Assembly: GCF_015840715.1 (NCBI RefSeq)
Contig: NZ_CP060397.1
Coordinates: 682,001 to 746,000 of the forward strand
Direction: 5' to 3'
Source: Synechococcus sp. CBW1004
Lineage (GTDB): Bacteria; Cyanobacteriota; Cyanobacteriia; PCC-6307; Cyanobiaceae
DNA: 64,000 bases
Positions 8,948 through 21,336 of this stretch are shown piece after piece (within the stretch, counting starts at the first letter, position 1; each line of letters opens with the position of its first letter). The position numbers were made by a program, and so were the translations under genes. The notes beneath the pieces are model-generated. The model did no database searches, had not been told where the DNA came from, and worked only from the letters and a program-made list of their open reading frames with translations.

Positions 8948-9967
8948 TCAGTCGACAACCTTGTTGGCCTTGGCCAGCAGTGCATCACTGACATCGAGGC
9001 CGATGGCCTTGGCCGTGCTGCGGTTGATCAGGATGTCGATCTTGGTGAGCGGCAGGAAAGCCATCGTCGCCGGCGATTCGCCCTTGAGCACCTTCACCGC
9101 CAGCTCGCCGGCAGCGTAGCCGTCGTCGTAGTAGGACCAGCCAAGGGTCGCCAGGGTTCCGGGGAGCTTGATGTCATCAGCATCGACGGAGATCACCGGG
9201 ATCTTGTTCTTGAGCCCCACCTTGGCGATCGATCCAAAGCCCTGGATGGTGGCGTAATCGCCGATCTTCACAAAGGCCTGCACCTTTTTCTGGGCCAGTG
9301 CTTCGGCTGCCTGCAGCACTTCGCCGGAATTGGCCACGGACTGCTCTTCCACCGTGATGCCGCGCTTGGCAGCCTCCTCCTTGAGCAGCTTGGCCTCGAA
9401 TTCCGAATTCGGTTCCCCGGGGTTGTAGATCAGGCCCACGCTCTTAAGACCCGGCACCAGTTCACGTGCCAGATCCAGTTCCTTGTCGACGGGACTGGTG
9501 CCGATCGTGCCGACCACATTCGGGCGGTGCTGTCCGACGCCTCCGGGAGGCGTGCCCGCCCCCGCTCCCCAGGGGTTGGAGGTGTAGGCGAACACCACTG
9601 GGGTTGTCTCCGGGACCTCCTTCATGGCGGCCTGCAGCGGCGGGGTGCCGATCGCGAAGATCAGATCGGCTTTGCCACCGACGAACTGCTTCATGATCAG
9701 GGTGCTATTGGGCAGTTCGCCGGCGGCATCCTTCTGGACGAAGTTGATCGTCTTGCCTTCTTCGTAGCCCGCCTTTGCCAGGGCGGCGATGAAGCCCCGG
9801 CGCACCTCATTCGGAGGCGGGGCATCCACCATCTGCAGCATCGCCACCGTTGGACCTTTCACCTTGGTGGCCGTGCCTCCTCCCTGACGGCCGCAGGCCG
9901 CCAGCACCACACTGCTGCCGAGTCCGGCTCCCATCAGAACGAGGAAGCGGCGGCGATCGATGCTCAT
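8948..9967 (-). CDS. ABC importer substrate-binding lipoprotein (TrpX-like, PF04392)
   Basis: Extracytoplasmic receptor of a three-gene importer. The N-terminus MSIDRRRFLVLMGAGLGSS carries a twin-arginine-like motif, followed by a lipobox LAAC, so it looks like a Tat-exported lipoprotein. The rest is the PF04392 fold: KGPTVAMLQMVDAPPPNEV, DLIFAIGTPPLQAA, and GLIYNPGEPNSE. Known relatives (streptococcal TrpX) bind aromatic amino acids, but the substrate here is inferred only. The start at 9967 is preferred over 9982. Its 5' end touches the end of the ATPase gene upstream. Confidence 0.88.
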   Translation of the reverse strand: MSIDRRRFLVLMGAGLGSSVVLAACGRQGGGTATKVKGPTVAMLQMVDAPPPNEVRRGFIAALAKAGYEEGKTINFVQKDAAGELPNSTLIMKQFVGGKADLIFAIGTPPLQAAMKEVPETTPVVFAYTSNPWGAGAGTPPGGVGQHRPNVVGTIGTSPVDKELDLARELVPGLKSVGLIYNPGEPNSEFEAKLLKEEAAKRGITVEEQSVANSGEVLQAAEALAQKKVQAFVKIGDYATIQGFGSIAKVGLKNKIPVISVDADDIKLPGTLATLGWSYYDDGYAAGELAVKVLKGESPATMAFLPLTKIDILINRSTAKAIGLDVSDALLAKANKVVD

Positions 9968-9978
9968 GGGGGATGACG

Positions 9979-10767
9979 TCAAACGGACGTCATTCTGGCG
10001 GTTCCGTACATCGCTCGCAAGCTTGCTTCGCTCAACTGTTGTCGTTCGGTGGCGCTCCAGTCGCCCACCAGCTCTCCGTCGTGCAGCATCACCAGTCGGT
10101 CGCCATAGCTGAGGGCCTGGTCCAGGCTGTGGGTCACCATCAGGGCCGTGCTGCCCAGTTGGCGCACGAGCCTGTCGGTGAGGGCCATCACCTGGGCTTC
10201 GGCGCGTGGATCGAGGGCGGCGGTGTGTTCATCGAGCAGCAGGAGCTGAGGCTGGCCAAGGGTCGCCATCACCAGGGAGATCGTCTGACGCTGCCCCCCG
10301 GACAGCTGGCCCACCAACGTGTCGAGGCGGTCGGCCAGGGGCAGACCCAGCTGCACCAGAAGATCGCGGTAGCGGCGCTTGTCTGCGCGGCCCGGATGGA
10401 TGCCGCTCAGGCCGCGGACGCTGATCGCCGGGCGGCGGCGACGTTCCGCCAGCCGTAGGTTCTCGGCGATGCTTAGGCCCGGGCAGGTGCCGTCGAGGGG
10501 GTTCTGCATCACCCGGCCGATGCGCTGGGCGCGGCGATAGTCGCTCATACCGCTGATCAGCCGACCCTGCAGTTCGATCCGGCCGGAGTTGGCCATCAGG
10601 GTTCCGGCAAGGAGATTGAGCAGCGTCGACTTTCCGGAGCCGTTGCTGCCGATCACCACCAGGAACTGTCCGGGGGGGCAGTGGAGCTGGAAGTCCTTGA
10701 AGAGCTGGCGCCAGCGGCCTCCGGGAACCGGATGTCCCCAGCGGAGATCGTCCACGACCAGGGTCAT
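9979..10767 (-). CDS. ABC importer ATPase (TrpZ-like)
   Basis: A 262-aa ATP-binding subunit with Walker A GSNGSGKST, Q-loop VMQNPLDGTC, signature LSGGQRQTISLVMA, Walker B LLLLDEHTAALD and switch His in MVTHSLDQAL. It is the energising subunit for the permease at 10764-11744, whose stop codon region it overlaps by 4 nt, and for the lipoprotein downstream. The tight spacing indicates one translationally coupled operon. Confidence 0.9.
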   Translation of the reverse strand: MTLVVDDLRWGHPVPGGRWRQLFKDFQLHCPPGQFLVVIGSNGSGKSTLLNLLAGTLMANSGRIELQGRLISGMSDYRRAQRIGRVMQNPLDGTCPGLSIAENLRLAERRRRPAISVRGLSGIHPGRADKRRYRDLLVQLGLPLADRLDTLVGQLSGGQRQTISLVMATLGQPQLLLLDEHTAALDPRAEAQVMALTDRLVRQLGSTALMVTHSLDQALSYGDRLVMLHDGELVGDWSATERQQLSEASLRAMYGTARMTSV

Positions 10768-11744
10768 CGGGCCTCCACGGCAGGGGGATGCTCGATGTCG
10801 TCGCCGGAGACCGGCGGGTCGTCGCCCGGATCTGTCTGCGTCGTGTCCGGCTGTGTGTCGGATTCACAGCCGTTGCGGGAGGTGAGCCCCGGGATTTTGA
10901 GATGGCCCAGGGAGAGGCCGATCAGCAGCAGCACAGCCGTCGCCAGTTTGAGATCGACCGGCTCGAGGCCCAGCTGCAGCGCGATCGCAATCAGCAGGCG
11001 GAACAGAATCGCACCGATGGCGACGGCCAGCAGCGCACGCTTGACCGATCGCGGCCGGAGCAGCGATTCGCCGATGATCACCATGCCGAGGCCGAGCACC
11101 AGAGAGCCGATGCCCATGGTGACGTCGGCGAAACCCTGATAGACGGCGACCAGGGCTCCCGCCAGGGCCACCAAGGCATTCGCCAGGGCGATGCCGAAGG
11201 TCAGGGCGCGGGCCGGACTGATGGCGTTGGCGCGCGTCATGGTTGGGTTGTTGCCAATCGCCCGCAGGGCCAGTCCGAGATCGGTGGAGAGCAGCAGGGC
11301 CAGCAGGCCGATCAGACCGAGCACGATGGCCGTGAGCGCCAGGGCCCAGCGGCCGTCGTCCCCGAGCCCCAGGTCCGGCAGCCAGCTCACCAGCGTTCCG
11401 CTCTCCGTCAGCGGGATGTTGGAGCGCCCCATCAATCGCAGCGTGATCGAGTAGAGGCCCGTCGTGGTGAGGATGCCCGAGAACAGATCGTTCACCCCGA
11501 GGCGGGTATGGATCAGGGCTGTGACCGTGCCGGCGAGGCCACCACCGATCAGGGCCCAGAGCAGGGCCTGCGCCACCGGGATGCCCTGACTGAGCATCAG
11601 GGCTGCGATGCAACCACCGAGGGCGAAGGCACCATCGACAGTGAGGTCGGCAAAGTTGAGGACGCGCAGCGTCAGATAGGTGCCAAGCGCCAGACCGGCA
11701 TAGGCCAGTCCCTGGTCGTAGGCCCCCAGCCAGAGGGAAAGCAT
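10764..11744 (-). CDS. ABC importer permease (TrpY-like, BPD_transp_2)
   Basis: A polytopic membrane protein of about 326 aa. Its N-terminus (GLAYAGLALGTYLTLRVLNF followed by DLTVDGAFALGG) is typical of the branched-chain/TrpY permease family (PF02653). About nine hydrophobic helices are visible. A charged tail after residue 300 (SDTQPDTTQTDPGDD) is not conserved. The start at 11744 (MLSLWLGAYDQGL) is preferred to 11792 because the 16 extra residues are not membrane-like. First gene of the importer operon. Confidence 0.88.
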   Translation of the reverse strand: MLSLWLGAYDQGLAYAGLALGTYLTLRVLNFADLTVDGAFALGGCIAALMLSQGIPVAQALLWALIGGGLAGTVTALIHTRLGVNDLFSGILTTTGLYSITLRLMGRSNIPLTESGTLVSWLPDLGLGDDGRWALALTAIVLGLIGLLALLLSTDLGLALRAIGNNPTMTRANAISPARALTFGIALANALVALAGALVAVYQGFADVTMGIGSLVLGLGMVIIGESLLRPRSVKRALLAVAIGAILFRLLIAIALQLGLEPVDLKLATAVLLLIGLSLGHLKIPGLTSRNGCESDTQPDTTQTDPGDDPPVSGDDIEHPPAVEAR

Positions 11745-12134
11745 GGCCGCATTGTGCCCTGCCACGGGCATCGGCGCCGCCGCCATCACCAACCCCGGTC
11801 ATCGCGGGCTTCGGCCCCCAACGGCTGTCGGCCGTCAAAGGGCTCGACCGGGCCTCGGGCACTGCTCCCTGACGCCCGCACCGGAAGGCGTGGAGCTGCC
11901 CGCGGAAGGCCGTCAGTGCTGGCAGCGTCGCTGTTCATCGGAGCGCCGGACTCCCCCTGCTGGTTCTGTCTGGCGACCCGTGAGCCAGGTCGTTGACGGC
12001 GTCGCTGATGGCCGCTTGGACGAGCTATCGGGCCCAGCGCCCTGGGATCCGTTGTCGCCGGCCAGGGGCATGGAGAGCGGAGTCGCGGGGACAACCCCGT
12101 GCAGCCCTGCCGCGCCGCCCTGTGCTGACTCAGC
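11745..12134. other. Gene-free stretch
   Basis: About 390 bases between the importer operon start and the DUF3386 gene end. ORFs here are Arg/Pro/Gly-rich shadows. It should contain the importer promoter (leftward) next to 11744, but I cannot place clear -35/-10 boxes. No hairpin-plus-T-run terminator was seen. Confidence 0.4.
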
Positions 12135-12869
12135 TCAGGGCTCCAGGTCCAGGAAGCGGAAGACGGTGCGCTGGTCCGCCCCCTCCTCCCGGGTCTCCAC
12201 CACCCGCTCGCTCAGCACCCATGGGCCACCCTCGACCAGCGGCACGAAGGTGTCGGTGAAGTGGCTGAGACCGCCGCGCGGGGCGCCGCTGGCGGGATCG
12301 CTGTACTGACTGGTGTAAGTGCGGCTCAGATAACCACTGCCCGTGTGGGTGACGCTCTCGGTGAAGATCGTCACCACCGTGCCGTGGATGTGGCGGTGCA
12401 CCATCGTCACCACATCGTCCTTGATGCGATAGCGGTCCCCCTCGCCCTTGCCGCCCACGATCACTTCGGTGCCCACATCATCGGTATCGCCGGCGGTGAA
12501 GGTGTTCTCGCCATGGGTCTGCTCGAAGGCACGGCGCACGCGATGGATCGCAACCTCCCAGAGCTGGGAGGCGAGGGCCTTGTGGACCTCGGCATCCTCG
12601 ATGCCCTCCACCGTGGCCTTGAGATCGGCGCCCACCTGGAAACGCCCCTCCAGCCGTCGGCCAGCCCGCTCGAAGACACAGCGGCCCTGATAGCCGGCGA
12701 AGTCTGGATCCCAGGTGTAGCGGTTCTCGTAGGCTGCGCGGAAGGCCTCGCGCAGGTCACTGCCGGGAGCGATCACGGCAGGGGTGGGCGCCTCGGTGGG
12801 AGCGGCGGTCACGGTGGTGCTGGCAGGGAGGAGGAGGGCGTGTCCCGCAGAGGGGGCAGCCAGCGGCAA
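12135..12869 (-). CDS. DUF3386 family protein
   Basis: A 244-aa protein of the cyanobacterial DUF3386 family. Recognisable segments are LREAFRAAYENRYTWDPDF, RRLEGRFQVGADLKATVEGI, and the C-terminal beta-rich portion with VPLVEGGPWVLSERVVETRE. Function unknown. The first 35 residues are Ala/Pro/Thr-rich and may be over-called; a GTG near 12812 is an alternative start. It is transcribed away from the protease gene at 13004. Confidence 0.8.
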   Translation of the reverse strand: MPLAAPSAGHALLLPASTTVTAAPTEAPTPAVIAPGSDLREAFRAAYENRYTWDPDFAGYQGRCVFERAGRRLEGRFQVGADLKATVEGIEDAEVHKALASQLWEVAIHRVRRAFEQTHGENTFTAGDTDDVGTEVIVGGKGEGDRYRIKDDVVTMVHRHIHGTVVTIFTESVTHTGSGYLSRTYTSQYSDPASGAPRGGLSHFTDTFVPLVEGGPWVLSERVVETREEGADQRTVFRFLDLEP

Positions 12870-13376
12870 CCCTACCCACTTCCTAGGTGCAGCCAGGCCA
12901 GGGCTGGGCCCTGGGGCATCCCCGGTTCAGCCCGTTCGGTGTTCCCACGGATCTCACACCCCTGGCACCCGATAGTGTTGAGAGGCTCAGCAGTCCGCTG
13001 GCCATGGGTTACGTGCATGCCACGATCGAACTGAGCAATCCACGGGAACCGGCGCTTCAGCCGATTCAGACCCGGGCTCTGGCCGACAGCGGCGCTCTGA
13101 TGCTCTGCATCCCGGAACATCTGGCGCTGCAGCTGCGGCTCCGCACCGAGTCCGAGCGCGAAGTGACCGTGGCCGATGGGCGCTCGATGACGGTGCCCTA
13201 CGTGGGTCCGGTCAAGGTGAGCTTCCAGGACCGCATCTGCTTCGTGGGGGCGCTGGTGCTGGGCGATGACGTGCTGCTGGGGGCCGTGCCCATGGAGGAC
13301 ATGGACCTGTGCATCAACCCCGCGCATCATTGTCTGGAGCCCGATCCCCGCAGCCCCAACATTCCGCACGCCCTGG

Positions 13377-16688
<3,312 letters not shown>

Positions 16689-16860
16689 GAAGCGTCGTTG
16701 ACCTGATCGACCCAAGCCTCTCACGGGGCCCTCTGCACCCCGGGCCGCCGCACCAGCGCTTCGGGCAGGCCGTGATGCCGCGTGCCGGGTCCTCCGGCCC
16801 GGAAGGTGATCGCTAACCTGCCTGCAGATCCGGCTGCCCATTCCCCCGGACCCGACAGCG

Positions 16861-17496
16861 ATGAGCGAACTCCAGCGCCTGAAGGGGCTGCTTCCCCCCG
16901 AGATGCAGAGCTGGGTGTTCGTGGAAGCCGCCGCCTCCGTCGATCCGCCGCTGATCACCCTTGAGGAGATCGGCCGCGACGAGATCGAGATTCAGGTGGA
17001 TCTCGAGAAGTGGGACGCCCTGGCGCTCGACCATCGCAACCTGCTCTTCTGGCACGAGGTGGGGCGCATTCAGAACGACGCGGTTCCGCGTGACGGCTGG
17101 GAGATGGCGGCCCTGGCGATCGGTCTGGGTGGTGCCATCGGCGAGCTGTGGGTGCAGGACGGTCTGCTCCTGCTGATGGCCCTCGGGCTTTCCGGCTTCG
17201 CCGGCTACCGCCTCTATCTCAAGAACAACTCCGAGAAGCGCCTGCAGGACGCCATCGCCGCCGATGAGCGGGCGATCGATCTCGCCTGCCGTTTCGGCTA
17301 TTCCCTGCCGAACGCCTACAAGAGCCTTGGAGGCGCCCTCAAGGAGCTGGTGGAGCAGACCCGCAAGAAGAAGCGCCGCGCCTTCTACGAGGACCGGCTT
17401 GAGGCCCTGCGCCGCAGCGCCGGCAAGGCACGTGCCGAAATGGCCCAGCAGCAGGGCTCCCGTCAGTCCGTCAGCAGCGAGAACGTCTATGGCTGA
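16861..17496 (+). CDS. DUF3318 cyanobacterial membrane protein
   Basis: A 211-aa protein of the DUF3318 family: N-terminal soluble part ([15 protein letters not shown], then [20 protein letters not shown]), two central hydrophobic helices around residues 82-120 ([20 protein letters not shown] and [19 protein letters not shown]), and a basic C-terminal helix. Function unknown. First gene of a rightward run; its stop codon overlaps the rsfS start by 8 nt, so translation is probably coupled. Confidence 0.85.
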   Translation: MSELQRLKGLLPPEMQSWVFVEAAASVDPPLITLEEIGRDEIEIQVDLEKWDALALDHRNLLFWHEVGRIQNDAVPRDGWEMAALAIGLGGAIGELWVQDGLLLLMALGLSGFAGYRLYLKNNSEKRLQDAIAADERAIDLACRFGYSLPNAYKSLGGALKELVEQTRKKKRRAFYEDRLEALRRSAGKARAEMAQQQGSRQSVSSENVYG

Positions 17497-17962
17497 GGTC
17501 CATTCCCCCGATGACACTGCACCCGTGTCCCGGCCCAGCCCCGATCCCACCCGTGCCAGGCTCGATGTCGACGACAGCCGTGCGCTGGCGCTGCTGGCCG
17601 CTGAGGCCTGCGATGACCGCAAGGCGGTCGATATCCGCCTGATTCGTGTCGACGAGGTCAGCTCCCTGTCCGACTGGTTCGTGATCTGCAGCGGTCTCAC
17701 CGATGTGCAGGTCCGCGCCATCGCCCGCTCCGTGGAGGATGCGATCGAGGAGCAGTGCGCTCGGCTGCCGCTGCGGCGGGAAGGCCAGAGCGAGGGGCGT
17801 TGGGTGCTGCTCGATTACGGCGAGCTGATCGTGCACGTGCTCACCCCCCAGGAGCGCTCCTATTACGACCTGGAATCGTTCTGGGGCCACGGGGAACAGG
17901 AGCGCTACGTCAGTCCGCTGGCTCCCGCCGATCTCCCTCCACCTGTGGGTGGCACGGCGTGA
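17489..17962 (+). CDS. rsfS: Ribosome silencing factor RsfS
   Basis: RsfS binds ribosomal protein L14 and blocks subunit joining under starvation. The 157-aa product has the family core: ALLAAEACDDRKAVDIRLI, SLSDWFVICSGLTDVQVRAI, and WVLLDYGELIVHVLTPQERS with YYDLESFWG. The first 30 residues are a poorly conserved extension. The ATG at 17489 overlaps the end of the DUF3318 gene, and its TGA overlaps the GTG of the next gene (17959), indicating a compact operon. Confidence 0.95.
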   Translation: MAEVHSPDDTAPVSRPSPDPTRARLDVDDSRALALLAAEACDDRKAVDIRLIRVDEVSSLSDWFVICSGLTDVQVRAIARSVEDAIEEQCARLPLRREGQSEGRWVLLDYGELIVHVLTPQERSYYDLESFWGHGEQERYVSPLAPADLPPPVGGTA

Positions 17963-18513
17963 GCCCGCGCGAAGCAGCTGGTGGTGCGGCGGAGGGGCTT
18001 CCCCGCCTGGATGGCATCGCCTGCCCGGTGCCTGCGGAACAACAGCCGCTGCAGGAATACCAGCAGCTTGAGGCCTCCTGGTTCTTCGCCTGGCCCTCGA
18101 CCTCCACGCCAGCGCTCCTCCGCCCACTGGGTGTGGCCTGGTTTCTTGCGCTCCTGCCGGCCTTGCTGGTGGCGAGCGGCAGCTATGTCCTGAGGCATCA
18201 CCCGCTGCCGCTTCTCCTGGCGGCTCTGGTGGTGGCTCTTCTGTTGCCCCTGCTGCTGTTGGTACGGCAGTGGCTGGGATGGAGCTACGTGCGCCGGCGT
18301 CTGGTGCTGGAGCGCGTGGAGTACGAGGAGTCCGGTTGGTACGACGGCCAGGTCTGGGAGAAACCGCTCGCCTGGCGTCAGCGCGATCTCCTGGTGGCAC
18401 GCCATCAGGTCAAGCCGGTGATGGATCGTCTGCGTCGCGCTCTGCTCCTGACCATCGCCCTGATGGCCGGTGGTCTGCTCCTCCTGGTGGCCGGGCTCTG
18501 GCAGGCTCTCTGA
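17959..18513 (+). CDS. CGLD27-like membrane protein (DUF1230)
   Basis: A 184-aa member of the CGLD27/DUF1230 family, conserved in cyanobacteria, algae and plants. Motifs are CPVPAEQQPLQEYQQLEASW, then two hydrophobic helices, then SYVRRRLVLERVEYEESGWY and a VWEKPLAWRQRDLLVARHQV segment with a last membrane helix. A GTG start at 17959 overlaps the rsfS stop (GTGA). The plant homologue is linked to chloroplast iron/redox functions; the cyanobacterial role is unproven. Confidence 0.88.
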   Translation: MSPREAAGGAAEGLPRLDGIACPVPAEQQPLQEYQQLEASWFFAWPSTSTPALLRPLGVAWFLALLPALLVASGSYVLRHHPLPLLLAALVVALLLPLLLLVRQWLGWSYVRRRLVLERVEYEESGWYDGQVWEKPLAWRQRDLLVARHQVKPVMDRLRRALLLTIALMAGGLLLLVAGLWQAL

Positions 18514-18538
18514 GTCACGGTGGGCGACCGCCCCGCGT

Positions 18539-19513
18539 ATGGCCCAACCTTCTCCCAGCTTTCCCGGCTCCACCCGCAGCGCCAAGACGCCCCTCGAGGT
18601 GCGGCTCGAGCGGGAGGGGATCCCCGAGTCACGCCATCGCGTCCATGCGGTGGTCTGCGATCAGCGCGGTCGGGTGCTGATGCGTGCCGGTGATCCGCAG
18701 CAGCTCAGTTTCGTTCGTTCGGCTCTCAAACCCTTCCAGGCCACCATCTTCGTCAGCAGTGGCGCGGCTGACCGCTGTGGCTGCGGTGACCGGGGTCTGG
18801 CGATCGCCTGTGCCTCCCATGCCGGCACCGCCGCCCACGCCCGTGAGGCGTTCAAGCTGCTGTGGGGTGCCGAACTGGAGGTGGAGCAGCTGCAGTGCCC
18901 GGTGCCGAGCGGCGGCCGCAGCCCTCTGGAGCACAACTGCTCCGGCAAGCATGCGGCCTTCCTGGCGAGCTGCCGCCAGATGCACTGGCCCCTCGAGACC
19001 TATCTGCAGCCCAATCACCCGCTGCAGCAGGAGGTGCTCAAGCGGGTGGCCGAACTGCTGGCGGTGCCGGCAGCGGAGCTGGTGGTGGCCCGCGACGACT
19101 GCGGTGCCCCCACCCTGCAGCTGCAGCTCGCCCAGATGGCCCTCCTCTATGCCCACCTCGGTGCCGGCGCCCTGCCTGATCTGGAGCGGCTCAGCCGCGC
19201 CATGCTCGCCCATCCGGAGCTGGTGGCCGGTGAGGACCGCTTTGATACCGAGCTGATGCGACTCGGGCATGGCCAGGTGATCAGCAAGGGCGGCGCCGAG
19301 GGCATTCAGTGCCTCAGCCGCGTCGGCGAGGGGCTGGGAATGGCGATCAAGGTGGAGGACGGCTCGGCCCGGGCCAAGCACGCCGTGGCCCTGCACCTGC
19401 TCGAGCAGCTGGACTGGCTGACCCCGGCCGGCCTTGAGCAGCTGCGACACCGCTTCCTCGAGCCGGCGCCGCATCTGCGCCTCTCGGTGCTCGGGGAGCT
19501 GCGTTTCGACTGA
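18539..19513 (+). CDS. Asparaginase II family protein (PF06089)
   Basis: A 324-aa protein of the PF06089 asparaginase family, presumed to hydrolyse L-asparagine. Matches include LEVRLEREGIPESRHRVHAV, FVRSALKPFQA, CASHAGTAAHAREA, LEHNCSGKHAAFLASC and DDCGAPTLQLQLAQMALLYA. The ATG at 18539 gives an N-terminus close to the family start. It is 25 nt after the CGLD27 gene and probably belongs to the same transcript. Confidence 0.88.
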   Translation: MAQPSPSFPGSTRSAKTPLEVRLEREGIPESRHRVHAVVCDQRGRVLMRAGDPQQLSFVRSALKPFQATIFVSSGAADRCGCGDRGLAIACASHAGTAAHAREAFKLLWGAELEVEQLQCPVPSGGRSPLEHNCSGKHAAFLASCRQMHWPLETYLQPNHPLQQEVLKRVAELLAVPAAELVVARDDCGAPTLQLQLAQMALLYAHLGAGALPDLERLSRAMLAHPELVAGEDRFDTELMRLGHGQVISKGGAEGIQCLSRVGEGLGMAIKVEDGSARAKHAVALHLLEQLDWLTPAGLEQLRHRFLEPAPHLRLSVLGELRFD

Positions 19514-19569
19514 GTCCAGCCGGGGTGCTCCAGGGGGGGACACCCCGGCTGGTATGATTCAACACATGC

Positions 19570-19646
<77 letters not shown>

Positions 19647-19655
19647 CTTCCCCTC

Positions 19656-19677
19656 CCCGGCTCTGCCGGGTTTTTTT
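19656..19677 (+). terminator. Rho-independent terminator of initiator tRNA
   Basis: A perfect 6-bp stem CCCGGC/GCCGGG with a TCT loop followed by seven T residues. The next gene's GTG (19678) begins immediately after the T run. Confidence 0.88.
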
Positions 19678-21336
19678 GTGCCCGTGTCCGTCGCCGATGC
19701 CCCCTTCGACGCCGTGGTGGTGGGGGCAGGTGCCACGGGTGGCGTCGCGGCGATGACCCTGGCGGAGGCCGGCCTGAGGGTCCTGGTGCTGGAGGCAGGG
19801 CCGGAGGTGCGTCCCGAACAGCTGCGCAGCCGTGAACCTCTCCACAGCCTGCAGCGGCTCGCCTGGTTCTCCGAAGGATCCCGCCGTCTGCAGGTCAACC
19901 ACCCCGGCTACTGGAAGAACAACCCGTCGCTGTTCGTCGACGAGCGGCAGAACCCCTACAGCACCCCCGACGACGCGCCGTTCCTGTGGACGCGTGGGCG
20001 GCAGGTGGGCGGCAAGAGCCTCACCTGGGGGGGGATCACCCTTCGGCTCTCGGATCTGGAGTTCCGCGCCGGCGAACGCGATGGGATCGGTCCCAGCTGG
20101 CCGATCGCCAGCAAGGATCTTGCTCCCTTCTACGACCGCCTGGAACGGCTTCTCGGGGTCCATGGTCAACGGGATGGCCTGCCCCAGCTTCCCGATGGTC
20201 ACTACAGGCCGCCGCTGCCCTTCACGCCCGGCGAGCGGCACCTGGGTGCGGCGATCGCCCGTGAGCTGGGGCTGCCTTTGATCCACTCCCGCGGCTTCGC
20301 ACTGCACCAGCCCAGCCCCGATCAGCCCTGGCCGGCGTCCGCTGCCCAGGGGGTGACGCTGCGGCGCGCCCTGGCGACCGGTCGGGTGCGGCTGCGGCCT
20401 GAGTCGGTCGTCAGCCACCTGGAGTTCGACCGCGGCCAGCAACGGGCCGAGGCGGTGGTGCTCGTCGACGCCCGCACCGGCAGGCTGCAGCGGATCGCGG
20501 CTCCATTGGTGGTGCTCTGCGCCTCGACGATCGAGACGGTGCGGATCCTGCTGCAGTCCAGCGAACAGCACCGCACCGGGGGCCTGATCGATCCCTCCGG
20601 CTGTCTCGGCCGCTTCCTGATGGATCACATCTCCACCTGTCGCTTCTTCTCGATCCCGGACATTCCCCCGCCCCAGGGTCCCGTGGAGCTCTCTGGTGCC
20701 GGCAGCTGCTTCATCCCCAACACCGTCAATCTCGCTGACGACGGCACGCTTCCGTTCCGTCGCGGCTATGGCATCTGGACGGCCCTGCAGCGCTTCGATC
20801 CACCGGCACTCCTGCAGCGGCGCCCCGGCGAGGCCGTGGGCTTTCTGATCGCCCACGGCGAAGTGCTGCCGGATGCCGCCAACCATGTGCGGCTTGATCC
20901 GGTGCTTCGCGACGGCCACGGGCTTCCTGCGGCGCACATCAGCTGCCGCTGGGGCAGCAACGAAGCGGCGATGGTCGCCCACATGCACGCCCGCATGCAG
21001 GAGGTGGTGGCCGCCGCCGGCGGAACGATCCGCCCGATCGAGGAGCTGTTCCGTCTGCCTCTTCTCGAACCCCTGGTGCGGCGCTCCCCCGCCGTGCGGC
21101 CCGAGGCGCCTCCACCCGGTTACTACATCCATGAGCTCGGCGGGGCGCGCATGGCCGCTCGAGCCGAGGACGGCGTTGTCGACGCGTGGAATCGCTGCTG
21201 GGGCGCCAGAAATGTGCTCGTCACCGATGGAGCCTGCTGGCCGACGGCCGGTTGGCAGAGCCCCACGCTGACCGAAATGGCGGTGACCTGGCGTGCCTGT
21301 GAGGCCGCCGCTCGCGGCCACGCCGATCCGGACTGA
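19678..21336 (+). CDS. GMC-family FAD-dependent oxidoreductase
   Basis: A 552-aa flavoprotein. The N-terminal dinucleotide-binding motif is VVVGAGATGG with VLVLEAGPE, followed by the GMC region WTRGRQVGGKSLTWGGITLR, and a C-terminal block with YYIHELGGARMAAR and NVLVTDGACWPTAGWQSPTL. These enzymes oxidise alcohols or sugars; the substrate is not evident. The start is GTG 19678 or GTG 19684; both lie at the very end of the tRNA terminator, leaving almost no room for a leader or ribosome-binding site. The hairpin at 21527-21553 may end the transcript. Confidence 0.88.
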   Translation: MPVSVADAPFDAVVVGAGATGGVAAMTLAEAGLRVLVLEAGPEVRPEQLRSREPLHSLQRLAWFSEGSRRLQVNHPGYWKNNPSLFVDERQNPYSTPDDAPFLWTRGRQVGGKSLTWGGITLRLSDLEFRAGERDGIGPSWPIASKDLAPFYDRLERLLGVHGQRDGLPQLPDGHYRPPLPFTPGERHLGAAIARELGLPLIHSRGFALHQPSPDQPWPASAAQGVTLRRALATGRVRLRPESVVSHLEFDRGQQRAEAVVLVDARTGRLQRIAAPLVVLCASTIETVRILLQSSEQHRTGGLIDPSGCLGRFLMDHISTCRFFSIPDIPPPQGPVELSGAGSCFIPNTVNLADDGTLPFRRGYGIWTALQRFDPPALLQRRPGEAVGFLIAHGEVLPDAANHVRLDPVLRDGHGLPAAHISCRWGSNEAAMVAHMHARMQEVVAAAGGTIRPIEELFRLPLLEPLVRRSPAVRPEAPPPGYYIHELGGARMAARAEDGVVDAWNRCWGARNVLVTDGACWPTAGWQSPTLTEMAVTWRACEAAARGHADPD

